From Alphaproteobacteria bacterium UBA5343 (GTDB taxonomy: Bacteria > Pseudomonadota > Alphaproteobacteria > RF32 > UBA5343): DNA of 6,145 nt. The DNA is taken from contig DHQH01000102.1 of the NCBI GenBank assembly GCA_002410125.1, positions 3,605 to 9,749 on the forward strand. The letters are read 5' to 3'. Each line of letters starts with the position of its first letter. The first letter of the stretch is position 1. Of the stretch, positions 1 to 5,099 are shown one piece after another. The notes beneath the pieces were generated by a model. That model did not search any database and had not been told where the DNA came from. It saw only the letters and a list, made by a program, of their open reading frames with translations. The position numbers and the translations under genes are program-made.

Positions 1-875
1 CTATAATTTTTATTCTTAAATGAATTAACAACACTAGTCCTTCTATTCTGTCTTAAATCACCATGAAGAGCTTCTGATCTATGACCTGATTTCTTCAACT
101 TCTTAGCCATTCTATCAGCACCAAATTTGGTTTTCACAAAAACCAGAACCGATCCATCTCTCTCATCTAATTCTTTAACTAATCTCAGAAACTTATCAGC
201 ATCAGCAATTTTTACTTGTTGTTGTTTCACTTTTTCAGCTGGTTCAAAAATAGAACCAATTGAAATTCTCACAGGGTTTTTAAGATATTTGCTAGCTAAT
301 TTCTTAATATTACCAGGCAATGTTGCAGAAAACATTAAAGTCTGTCTTGCTTCATTTGTTAAATATTTTGCAATCTCATCTAACTGAACCCCAAAACCCA
401 TATCTAACATTCTATCAACTTCATCAAGAACTAAAAAATCAGTCCTATCAATCATCAAAGATCGTCTTTTCAGGTGATCATTGATTCTACCCGGTGTCCC
501 AACAATAATTCTAGGATTTCCTCTTAATTGCCTAAGCTGCTTACCCATACTATCTCCACCAATTAAAAGCGCAGTATTAATTCCACAGCTTTTATCAAAA
601 AACTTAGATAAAGTTTCTAAAACCTGTTGTGCAAGTTCACGAGTTGGAAGAAGTACTAAAGCACTACCTTGTTTATTATGTATAAGATGTGTAACTAAAG
701 GAATACCAAATGCACCAGTTTTACCAGTACCAGTTTGTGCAGTTCCTAAAATATCAGCCCCTCTTAGGGCATGTGGGATTGCTTGCTCTTGAATTGGAGT
801 AGCATTAATAAAGCCGATTTTATCCAAACAGCTAAGAAGAGGTTTCGGCAAAGCCGCCTCACTAAAAATTTTCAT
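1..875 (-). CDS. rhlE: RhlE-like DEAD-box ATP-dependent RNA helicase, N-terminal 291 codons (runs off the left edge)
   Basis: Superfamily 2 RNA helicase that unwinds short RNA duplexes with ATP, typically in ribosome assembly, RNA decay or cold adaptation in the cytoplasm. Translating the minus strand from the ATG at 875 gives an uninterrupted frame to the window edge. Motifs in order: Q motif around TPIQ (residues 26-29), motif I AQTGTGKT (46-53), Ia PTRELAQ (77-83), GG (106-107), Ib TPGR (127-130), motif II DEVD (151-154) in the context VLDEVDRMLDMGF, motif III SAT (183-185), then the start of the second RecA domain with VLVFVKTK (243-250) and HGDLRQ (271-276). The DRMLDMGF context is typical of the RhlE subgroup; motif II has Val instead of the usual Ala. 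Motifs V and VI and the C-terminal tail lie outside the window. AAGGA at 887-883 sits 7 bases before the start codon. RhlE versus another DEAD-box subgroup is not certain without the C-terminus. Confidence 0.93.
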   Translation of the reverse strand, partial: MKIFSEAALPKPLLSCLDKIGFINATPIQEQAIPHALRGADILGTAQTGTGKTGAFGIPLVTHLIHNKQGSALVLLPTRELAQQVLETLSKFFDKSCGINTALLIGGDSMGKQLRQLRGNPRIIVGTPGRINDHLKRRSLMIDRTDFLVLDEVDRMLDMGFGVQLDEIAKYLTNEARQTLMFSATLPGNIKKLASKYLKNPVRISIGSIFEPAEKVKQQQVKIADADKFLRLVKELDERDGSVLVFVKTKFGADRMAKKLKKSGHRSEALHGDLRQNRRTSVVNSFKNKNY

Positions 876-887
876 ATAATTTTCCTT

Positions 888-957
888 ACTATTTTTTAAA
901 TAGTTATTTTGTCTTTGGTTAAAAAGTCATATCTAGTCACTAATTTGACCAGACAAA
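888..957 (-). promoter_or_regulatory. Structured 5' leader of the helicase gene (two hairpins)
   Basis: Two inverted repeats lie just upstream of the helicase start. The nearer one is a perfect 7-bp stem with a 3-base loop (888-894 pairing with 898-904) and abuts the Shine-Dalgarno site. The further one is an imperfect long stem in which 908-914 (TTTGTCT) pairs with 951-957 (AGACAAA) and shorter inner pairings continue. Leader structure is common for cold-shock helicases, but regulation here is only inferred; all pairings are AT-rich. Confidence 0.35.
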
Positions 958-962
958 GAGCT

Positions 963-991
963 AAAATACCCAAGATATAAAATAACTTTAA
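963..991 (-). promoter_or_regulatory. Candidate sigma70-type promoter of the helicase gene
   Basis: On the minus strand, TTAAAG (991-986) and TATTTT (968-963) are separated by 17 bases. Transcription would start near 956, at the base of the long leader hairpin. Both hexamers are imperfect and the region is AT-rich, so this is a weak call supported mainly by position. Confidence 0.3.
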
Positions 992-1162
992 AAACCTAAG
1001 GAGTTGATTTTGGATTTATTATCTAATTTATTATAGATAACCAAGAAATTTAGATTCTGTATTTGAACTCAAGAGAGGTTATACAGTATAAAATTAAATA
1101 AGCAAGCTTTATTTTTTGTCAATTTACGAGAAATTATACCCAATAAATTGGATTTTGAAAAA
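992..1162. other. Intergenic stretch without a convincing gene
   Basis: I see no gene here. Three things stand out: an AAGGAG site (998-1003) followed by a TTG-started 8-codon frame (1010-1036); a 7-bp inverted repeat (1019-1025 with 1034-1040); and a plus-strand promoter-like pair TTGAAC (1063-1068), 18 bases, TATAAA (1087-1092) with no gene downstream on that strand. All could be chance in AT-rich DNA. Confidence 0.5.
1096..1114 (-). terminator. Weak candidate terminator downstream of tRNA-Ser
   Basis: AAATAAG (1096-1102) pairs with CTTTATTT (1107-1114), with one bulged base, around the loop CAAG. T-rich sequence follows on both strands (six T at 1112-1117 on plus; AATTTTA on minus). It could end the tRNA transcript about 50 bases past its CCA end. 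The stem is almost all A-T, so confidence is low. Confidence 0.28.
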
Positions 1163-1252
1163 TGGCGGAGAGAGGGGGATTCGAACCCCCGAAAGGCTTA
1201 CACCTTTACACGCTTTCCAAGCGGGCGCGATCGACCACTCTGCCATCTCTCC
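1163..1252 (-). tRNA. tRNA-Ser(GGA)
   Basis: A 90-nt class II tRNA on the minus strand. The acceptor stem GGAGAGA (1252-1246) pairs fully with TCTCTCC, followed by discriminator G and an encoded CCA (1165-1163). The T arm is GGGGG-TTCGAAT-CCCCC. The anticodon loop TTGGAAA has anticodon GGA at 1218-1216, which reads UCC/UCU serine codons. The long variable arm (AAAGG paired with CCTTT) is as expected for tRNA-Ser. The anticodon stem CCCGC/GCGTG has one mismatch, a C-U apposition at the second pair (28-42). An antisense open frame spans this gene on the plus strand and is an artefact. Confidence 0.97.
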
Positions 1253-1269
1253 ATATAAAAACAAGCATA

Positions 1270-1298
1270 TTGATATATCAACTACTATAGTGATGCAA
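1270..1298 (-). promoter_or_regulatory. Candidate promoter of tRNA-Ser
   Basis: On the minus strand TTGCAT (1298-1293), 17 bases, then TATCAA (1275-1270). This would start transcription about 10 bases before the mature tRNA end. The -10 half lies in a perfect 12-bp palindrome, TTGATATATCAA (1270-1281). The palindrome resembles an FNR half-site pair, but its spacer is two bases instead of four, so I do not call an FNR site. Confidence 0.33.
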
Positions 1299-1316
1299 GA
1301 AAAAATATATAAAACA

Positions 1317-1345
1317 TTGCAAAATTAAAAATAAAATCCTATTAT
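1317..1345 (+). promoter_or_regulatory. Candidate sigma70-type promoter of rubrerythrin
   Basis: TTGCAA (1317-1322) and TATTAT (1340-1345) are 17 bases apart, giving a start near 1352 and a leader of about 29 bases before the ATG. The -10 element is also the left arm of an inverted repeat, TATTAT (1340-1345), 7 bases, ATAATA (1353-1358), which straddles the likely start site and could be an operator for a stress or iron regulator. The arms are A/T only, so chance is possible. Confidence 0.42.
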
Positions 1346-1380
1346 CTAACCAATAATAACTAAACATATCGGAGGACAAT

Positions 1381-1953
1381 ATGTCATTAAAAGGTACTAA
1401 AACGGAGCAAAATCTTTTAACTGCTTTTGCTGGAGAATCTCAAGCAAGAAACAAATATACTTACTTTGCATCAGTTGCAAAAAAAGAAGGTTACCGTCAA
1501 ATTTCAGAAGCATTTGAAGAAACAGCAAATCATGAAAAAGAACATGCTAAAAGATTATTCAAATTCTTAGAAGGTGGAGAAGCTATGATTGAAGCATCTT
1601 TCCCTGCTGGAAAAATCGGCAACACAGTTCAAAACTTAAAAGAAGCCGCTGGTGGCGAAAACCACGAATATGCAGAAATGTATCCGGAGTTTGCTCAAGT
1701 TGCAAGAGAAGAAGGTTTTGACCATATCGCAGATGTATTTGAATCAATTGCTATTGCAGAACAATATCACGAAAAAAGATTCTTAGCTTTTGCAAATAAT
1801 ATTGAAAATGAAACAGTATTCAAAAAATCTAAAGCAATCACATGGAGATGTATCAATTGTGGTTATAACCACACTGGCGATGAAGCTCCTAAAAAATGCC
1901 CAGCTTGTAACCACCCAACAGCTCACTTTGAAGTACTAGCTGAAAACTGGTAA
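1381..1953 (+). CDS. rbr: Rubrerythrin
   Basis: Non-haem di-iron peroxidase of the cytoplasm that reduces hydrogen peroxide to water with electrons from rubredoxin or NAD(P)H oxidoreductases; characteristic of anaerobes and microaerobes. The 190 residues match the usual length. An N-terminal four-helix ferritin-like domain carries the expected ligands E19, E52, H55, E93, E96, E127 and H130. A C-terminal rubredoxin-like domain has two CxxC knuckles, C157/C160 and C173/C176, for one Fe(Cys)4 centre. GGAGG at 1371-1375 lies 5 bases before the ATG, which fixes the start. The gene stands alone between its own promoter and a strong terminator. All metal ligands are present, so it should be functional. 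The electron donor is not in this window. Confidence 0.97.
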   Translation: MSLKGTKTEQNLLTAFAGESQARNKYTYFASVAKKEGYRQISEAFEETANHEKEHAKRLFKFLEGGEAMIEASFPAGKIGNTVQNLKEAAGGENHEYAEMYPEFAQVAREEGFDHIADVFESIAIAEQYHEKRFLAFANNIENETVFKKSKAITWRCINCGYNHTGDEAPKKCPACNHPTAHFEVLAENW

Positions 1954-1973
1954 GCCAAACTTCCAAATCAAAC

Positions 1974-2001
1974 AAAAAGCTCCCAACTCGGGAGCTTTTT
2001 T
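1974..2001 (+). terminator. Strong rho-independent terminator after rubrerythrin, probably bidirectional
   Basis: GCTCCC (1979-1984), loop AACTC, GGGAGC (1990-1995), then six T. The stem is preceded by AAAAA (1974-1978), so the minus-strand transcript also ends in a hairpin plus U-run. It can stop rubrerythrin on the plus strand and readthrough from the convergent minus-strand operon. Confidence 0.92.
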
Positions 2002-2049
2002 ATTATAATAACACAGAATTATTAATCTTTGATTATAAAACACATAATT

Positions 2050-2097
2050 TGATGGATTTTGTGCAAATACACACCAATATTTATATTATAAGAATAT
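2050..2097 (+). repeat. Partial or diverged unit of the intergenic repeat family (locus 1)
   Basis: TGATGGATTTTGTGCAAATA (2050-2069) matches 6049-6068 at 18 of 20 positions. The tail ATTATAAGAATAT just before 2098 resembles ATTATAAGAGATAG before the repeat head at the right end of the window. The unit is about 48 bases, shorter than the 86-94 bases seen elsewhere, so it looks shortened internally. It sits between the rubrerythrin terminator and the end unit at 2098. Confidence 0.6.
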
Positions 2098-2174
2098 ATT
2101 CTAGGAGATTGTTTGCGACTAATACATCTTTAGTACTTGAGCAAAATAATCGACAACGAAGATACTCTTAGAAT
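2098..2174 (+). repeat. End unit A of the intergenic repeat family (77 bp, imperfect inverted repeat)
   Basis: Near-copy of 5194-5269. The shared left arm is the head GGAGATTGTTTGCGACTA. The shared right arm is AGCAAAATAATCGACAAC and following bases. The centre differs and one base is gained. The ends ATTCTAGGAG (2098-2107) and CTCTTAGAAT (2165-2174) pair at all ten positions if one G-U is allowed. The centre forms its own hairpin (ACTAA with TTAGT), and TTTGC can pair with GCAAA. The unit ends 7 bases before the stop codon of the minus-strand NifX gene. No obvious target-site duplication is visible. Confidence 0.85.
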
Positions 2175-2181
2175 ACAAAAA

Positions 2182-2556
2182 TTAATGCGATTTCTGACAA
2201 GTATAATCAGTATCAAACTGTGGCAATTCATTCTTCTCAAAAGCACTCACAGCATCATTCACAGTAACACACTCACCAGCATAAAAGGCTTTAATTCCCA
2301 TTTCATTAAAATGCATTAATGGTCTCATTCCCATACCTTTTGCAATAATCACATCGACCCCATTATCTTTTAATAATGAAACTGGGGCCAAACACCCTCC
2401 CTCACTATGAGGAATATTATTAAGTAAGATAATTTCTTTTGTACCATCATCTGAAATTTTTACTAATGTATAAATTCCACAATGTCCAAAATGCCCTGAA
2501 ATGTTATCTTCTATACCACCTTTAGTTTCTGATGGAACTGCTATAATTTTACTCAT
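2182..2556 (-). CDS. NifX/NifB-C-terminal-like (dinitrogenase iron-molybdenum cofactor family) protein, ORP-type operon
   Basis: A 124-residue single-domain member of the family that binds FeMo-cofactor precursors in nitrogen fixers and Mo-Cu or Fe-S clusters in 'orange protein'-type systems. No nitrogenase genes are present here, so the ORP-like role is more likely. Family features: AVPSE near the start (6-10), GHFGHC (21-26), H50 and C55 in HSEGGC (a potential metal-binding pair), GMGMRPL (74-80) and FNEMGIKAF (83-91). The tail after C120 is very short (QKSH); many relatives have a longer His-rich end. The ATG overlaps the upstream ATPase stop as ATGA (4-base overlap), so the two are translationally coupled; AAGGA lies 10 bases upstream. 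It is the last gene of the operon, and end unit A of the repeat begins 7 bases past its TAA. The exact ligand is unknown. Confidence 0.9.
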   Translation of the reverse strand: MSKIIAVPSETKGGIEDNISGHFGHCGIYTLVKISDDGTKEIILLNNIPHSEGGCLAPVSLLKDNGVDVIIAKGMGMRPLMHFNEMGIKAFYAGECVTVNDAVSAFEKNELPQFDTDYTCQKSH

Positions 2557-3422
2557 ATTTCTTTAATCCTTTCCCAAATATTTTTTATTTTTTCTGATAT
2601 TTCACTATTGGAATATTCAACAATAGTTTTTCCCTTAACCATAGATTTCACAAAAACCTCATCATAATCAAGTTTTCCTATTACTTTGATATTTTGTTCT
2701 TTACAAAACTTCTCTATTCCCCCCGTATTTGATAAATTCAAATCAAATTTATTAATTATCACTACTGATTTTAATCCAAAATACCCACAAAGACTAATCA
2801 CTCTTTCCATATCATGGATCCCTGATGGGGTTGGCTCCACCACAATCACCACCAAATCAGTATTAGTTAATGATGAAATCACAGGACATCCAATCCCAGG
2901 ACTTCCATCACAAATCATATAATCAAACCCCTTTTCTTCTGCAATTTTTCTAGCTTCTTTTCTAAGTTTAGAAACCAATAAACCAGAATTTTCTTCCGCA
3001 GCATATAATTTTGCATGAATCATTGGAGCAAATCTAGTTGATGATTGATACCATTCTCCACAATTCCTTTTAGGAAAATCTATAACCTTTTGAGGACAGA
3101 AATTCACACAAACCCCACATCCTTCGCATTTTACCTCATCAATCTCAAACTTATTTTCACCCTTTAAATATTTAATTGCATTAAATTCACAAACTTCCTT
3201 ACATTTACCACAAGCAATACATTCATCCTTATTTATTATTGCTTCATTACCAGAAATAAAACTCTCTTGTTTTTCAATTTCAGGAGCTAATAACAAATGT
3301 AAATCTGATGCATCAACATCCAAATCACAAACTATATGTTTTTTTGCTAAACTAGCTATAGCTGCAGTTATTGATGTCTTACCAGTTCCACCTTTTCCGC
3401 TAATTATAGTAATCTCACGCAT
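2553..3422 (-). CDS. MinD/Mrp-family P-loop ATPase with inserted 2[4Fe-4S] ferredoxin domain (second of pair)
   Basis: A 289-residue cytoplasmic ATPase. The deviant Walker A GKGGTGKTS lies at residues 9-17, the Walker A' region CDLDVDASDLH at 32-42, and the switch II region CDGSPGIGCP at 171-180. A ferredoxin insert carries two cluster motifs, C68/C71/C74/C78 and C99/C102/C105/C109, each CxxCxxCxxxC. VVEPTPSGIHDMER (195-208) is typical of the family. In Desulfovibrio, paired ATPases of this kind are encoded with the orange protein in the ORP system; in other anaerobes they sit with NifX-like genes. Roles in Fe-S or metal-cluster handling, or in cell positioning, have been proposed, and the reaction here is unproven. 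The start overlaps the previous gene by 8 bases, with AGGAG about 10 bases upstream. All eight cluster cysteines and the nucleotide-binding lysines are present. Confidence 0.95.
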   Translation of the reverse strand: MREITIISGKGGTGKTSITAAIASLAKKHIVCDLDVDASDLHLLLAPEIEKQESFISGNEAIINKDECIACGKCKEVCEFNAIKYLKGENKFEIDEVKCEGCGVCVNFCPQKVIDFPKRNCGEWYQSSTRFAPMIHAKLYAAEENSGLLVSKLRKEARKIAEEKGFDYMICDGSPGIGCPVISSLTNTDLVVIVVEPTPSGIHDMERVISLCGYFGLKSVVIINKFDLNLSNTGGIEKFCKEQNIKVIGKLDYDEVFVKSMVKGKTIVEYSNSEISEKIKNIWERIKEI

Positions 3423-4248
3423 ATTTTTTTATCTCCTCTTTTATCTTTAAGAAGATATTTTTATATTCTTCTGACACTGCACTAATTAATTTTGCATCTG
3501 AATAAGCACTAGCAATTTTTCTATCAAATGGTATTTCACCTAAAATTGGTAAATTTGTTTTTTCACAATAATCATAAACATCCCTATTACCAATTCCAGC
3601 CTTATTAACCACCACTCCCATCTTAATATTTAATGTATCAAAAGCCTCCCTTGCTAATTTCATATCATGAAAACCAAAAGGGTTAGGCTCTGTAACCATC
3701 ACAATAAAATCACAATCCATCACCGCATTAATCGCAGGACAACTAGTCCCTGGAGGAGCATCAATTATAATATCTTTTTTTGTTTTAATATTTTTCTTTA
3801 TCTCTCTCATCAAAGGTGGACTCATCGCCTCTCCGATTCTAAGCTTACCCATAATAAAATCGATATTATCCTTTGCACCAGTAATAACCTCACCAATTTC
3901 TCTTTTATCTCTAGTCATCGCCCCAACAGGACATACTCTAAAACAACCACCACAAGCATGGCACATCTCAGAAAATACTAAAACCTTATCACCAACCGTA
4001 CTAAAAGCATTAAAATTACAAATATCTGCACATTTGCCACAAGCAATACATTTATCACCATCAATTTTTGGCACTTCAACATAGATTTTTTTGCTATCTT
4101 GTATTTCAGGCTTTAGAAATAAATGTAAATTAGGTTCTTCAACATCCAAATCAACAGCCAACAAATCTCCATTCCAAATCGAGGCTAAACTTGCTGAAAT
4201 TGTAGTTTTACCAGTTCCGCCTTTTCCGCTTGCAACAGCAATCTTCAT
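3415..4248 (-). CDS. MinD/Mrp-family P-loop ATPase with inserted 2[4Fe-4S] ferredoxin domain (first of pair)
   Basis: A 277-residue paralogue of the next gene, with the same domain order. The deviant Walker A GKGGTGKTT is at residues 8-16 and DLDVEEPNLH at 33-42. The ferredoxin insert has C67/C70/C73/C77 and C96/C99/C102/C106. The switch II region DAPPGTSCP is at 163-171, followed by TEPNPFGFHDMKLA (186-199). These ATPases dimerise through the deviant Walker A lysine; since the two paralogues are encoded back to back, a heterodimer is plausible but inferred. GGAG (4260-4257) lies inside the last codons of the upstream gene, 8 bases before the ATG, and the intergenic gap is 5 bases. This implies co-transcription and coupling. 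Mrp/NBP35-type apo-protein Fe-S carriers are related, but they lack this ferredoxin insert. Confidence 0.95.
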   Translation of the reverse strand: MKIAVASGKGGTGKTTISASLASIWNGDLLAVDLDVEEPNLHLFLKPEIQDSKKIYVEVPKIDGDKCIACGKCADICNFNAFSTVGDKVLVFSEMCHACGGCFRVCPVGAMTRDKREIGEVITGAKDNIDFIMGKLRIGEAMSPPLMREIKKNIKTKKDIIIDAPPGTSCPAINAVMDCDFIVMVTEPNPFGFHDMKLAREAFDTLNIKMGVVVNKAGIGNRDVYDYCEKTNLPILGEIPFDRKIASAYSDAKLISAVSEEYKNIFLKIKEEIKKYA

Positions 4249-4253
4249 ATTAG

Positions 4254-4898
4254 CTACTCCGCTTTGAACTTCTCAACAGCTTGTTTAACACTCATACCAT
4301 TATAACCTTCAAAATATTTAACACCACCAGCATTAAGTACAGCAGATGCTTTTGGACCAACCGCACCTGTTAACACAATCTTAGCACCAGTTTTTATAAT
4401 CATTTCTGCAGTCTGAATACCAGCACCACTACCCATCGCACTAACTCCGCTATTGTCAATCACTTCAAATTCTAAACTCTCACTATCCACCAATATAAAT
4501 TGATTAGATCTACCAAATCTACCATCAACTTTTGCATCTAAATCTTCACCCATTGCACTAACAACAATTTTTGTCATTTCACTTTCCTCCAAATTATCTT
4601 TATCATTAATATGCTTAAAATCTCCACCTTCAATACTAAGGGCATAACCACCAACCAAAGCCTCTGCTATAATCCGTCTAGCAGAAGATAAAACTCTTGA
4701 AAAAGTAGGCCTTGAAACATCCATTAACTTACAAGCCTCCGTTTGCTCCATCTTCTCCATATCCACCAATCTAATAGCTTCTAATTCTTCTAAAGATAGA
4801 GTTAGGATTTTAATGTCTCTTTGCGGAATACCGCAAGGCTTATACAGATTAACTATTGGCCTGTTTTGTATAAATCTACATCGTCTTCTTCTTGGCAT
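4254..4898 (-). CDS. DUF134 (UPF0251) helix-turn-helix protein fused to a NifX-like domain; probable regulator of the operon
   Basis: 214 residues in two parts. Residues 1-95 match DUF134: a basic MPRRRRCRF start, GIP (23-25), LSLEELEAIRLVD (34-46), and a sigma-region-4-like helix-turn-helix around residues 52-82 (EACKLMDVSRPTFSRVLSSA). Residues 108-214 form a NifX/NifB-C-terminal-like domain with GRFGRSN (126-132), GAGIQTAEMIIKTGAK (158-173) and GAVGPKA (178-184). A DNA-binding domain joined to a cofactor-binding domain suggests a sensor of metal or Fe-S status, which is inferred. GGAG lies 8 bases before the ATG. It is the first gene of the operon, directly behind a promoter with a palindromic operator candidate, so autoregulation is likely. 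An internal Shine-Dalgarno site and ATG sit exactly at the domain border. Confidence 0.92.
   Translation of the reverse strand: MPRRRRCRFIQNRPIVNLYKPCGIPQRDIKILTLSLEELEAIRLVDMEKMEQTEACKLMDVSRPTFSRVLSSARRIIAEALVGGYALSIEGGDFKHINDKDNLEESEMTKIVVSAMGEDLDAKVDGRFGRSNQFILVDSESLEFEVIDNSGVSAMGSGAGIQTAEMIIKTGAKIVLTGAVGPKASAVLNAGGVKYFEGYNGMSVKQAVEKFKAE
4575..4590 (-). promoter_or_regulatory. Internal Shine-Dalgarno and in-frame ATG at the DUF134/NifX border
   Basis: GGAGG (4590-4586) lies 8 bases before an in-frame ATG (4577-4575, Met108), exactly where the NifX-like domain begins. Translation from here would give a free 107-residue NifX protein in addition to the 214-residue fusion. The alternative is that the site is a relic of a fusion between two once-separate genes. 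Confidence 0.5.
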
Positions 4899-4914
4899 AT
4901 TAATATCTCCATTA

Positions 4915-4928
4915 TGAACATATGTTCA
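4915..4928. promoter_or_regulatory. Perfect 14-bp palindrome TGAACATATGTTCA, candidate operator
   Basis: TGAACAT and ATGTTCA are exact reverse complements. The site covers the expected transcription start of the ORP-type operon and shares one base with the -10 element, a position typical for a repressor. The DUF134-domain protein encoded immediately downstream is the obvious candidate ligand, but that is inference. Confidence 0.65.
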
Positions 4929-4956
4929 ATATAACTCTTTAAATACAAAATTTCAA
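4928..4956 (-). promoter_or_regulatory. Sigma70-type promoter of the ORP-type operon
   Basis: On the minus strand, TTGAAA (4956-4951), a 17-base spacer and TATATT (4933-4928). Initiation would fall near 4921, in the middle of the palindrome, leaving a leader of about 23 bases that contains the GGAG site. I see no sigma54-type GG-N10-GC element, unlike the sigma54-controlled Desulfovibrio ORP operons. Confidence 0.6.
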
Positions 4957-4960
4957 GACA

Positions 4961-4990
4961 AAAATAAAAAGGACTCAAAATAAGCCCTTT
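4961..4990 (-). terminator. Rho-independent terminator (minus strand) insulating the operon promoter
   Basis: Read on the minus strand, AAAGGGCT (4990-4983), loop TATTTTG, AGTCCTTT (4975-4968) and then a T-rich run to 4961. All eight pairs form if one G-U is allowed; on the plus strand the same position is an A-C mismatch, so the minus direction is favoured. It would end transcripts coming from the small ORF and the repeat array. Confidence 0.7.
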
Positions 4991-5007
4991 CTTTTATTTT
5001 ATATAAG

Positions 5008-5099
5008 ATTTTAGGAAATTTTTTGCGACCTCCCTTATTAATTGATTGTATTATATGAGACAGACAATAGCTCGGCTTAAATTATGTTATAGGAGATAG
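5008..5099 (+). repeat. Tandem repeat unit C (92 bp), intergenic repeat family locus 2
   Basis: It starts with ATTTTAGGAAATTTTTTGCG, continues with TTAATTGATTG and ATTATAT, and ends with TTATGTTATAGGAGATAG. It aligns along its whole length with the next unit, with a few short indels. The centre contains a small hairpin (TGAG with CTCG, one G-U). The head is the most diverged copy. Confidence 0.85.

Noticed and set aside
127..792. Two plus-strand open frames opposite the helicase gene
   Set aside because: They are antisense shadows; the minus strand carries all DEAD-box motifs in a single frame.
1270..1281. FNR/Anr site in TTGATATATCAA
   Set aside because: The spacer between TTGAT and ATCAA is two bases instead of four, and the sequence is already explained as part of a candidate tRNA promoter.
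1116..1328. Plus-strand open frame of 70 codons over the tRNA
   Set aside because: Its middle (GGERGIRTPERLTPLHAFQAGAIDHSAISP-like text) is the well-known spurious translation of antisense tRNA-Ser.
2098..2174. Integron attC site (imperfect inverted repeat right behind a stop codon)
   Set aside because: The architecture is reminiscent, but I find no GTTRRRY and RYYYAAC core sites at the ends, and the window has no integrase.
2137..2319. Plus-strand frame of 60 codons starting in the repeat end-piece
   Set aside because: Begins with TTG without a ribosome site, runs antisense into the NifX gene, and the corresponding frame in end unit B ends after 14 codons and is joined differently because of an indel.
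2686..3981. Plus-strand open frames opposite the two ATPase genes
   Set aside because: Antisense to genes with clear Walker and ferredoxin motifs; no ribosome sites or recognisable domains.
2182..4898. Nitrogen-fixation locus because of NifX-like genes
   Set aside because: No nifHDK, nifB radical-SAM domain or nifEN is present; the ferredoxin-MinD pair and DUF134 fit the ORP-type context better.
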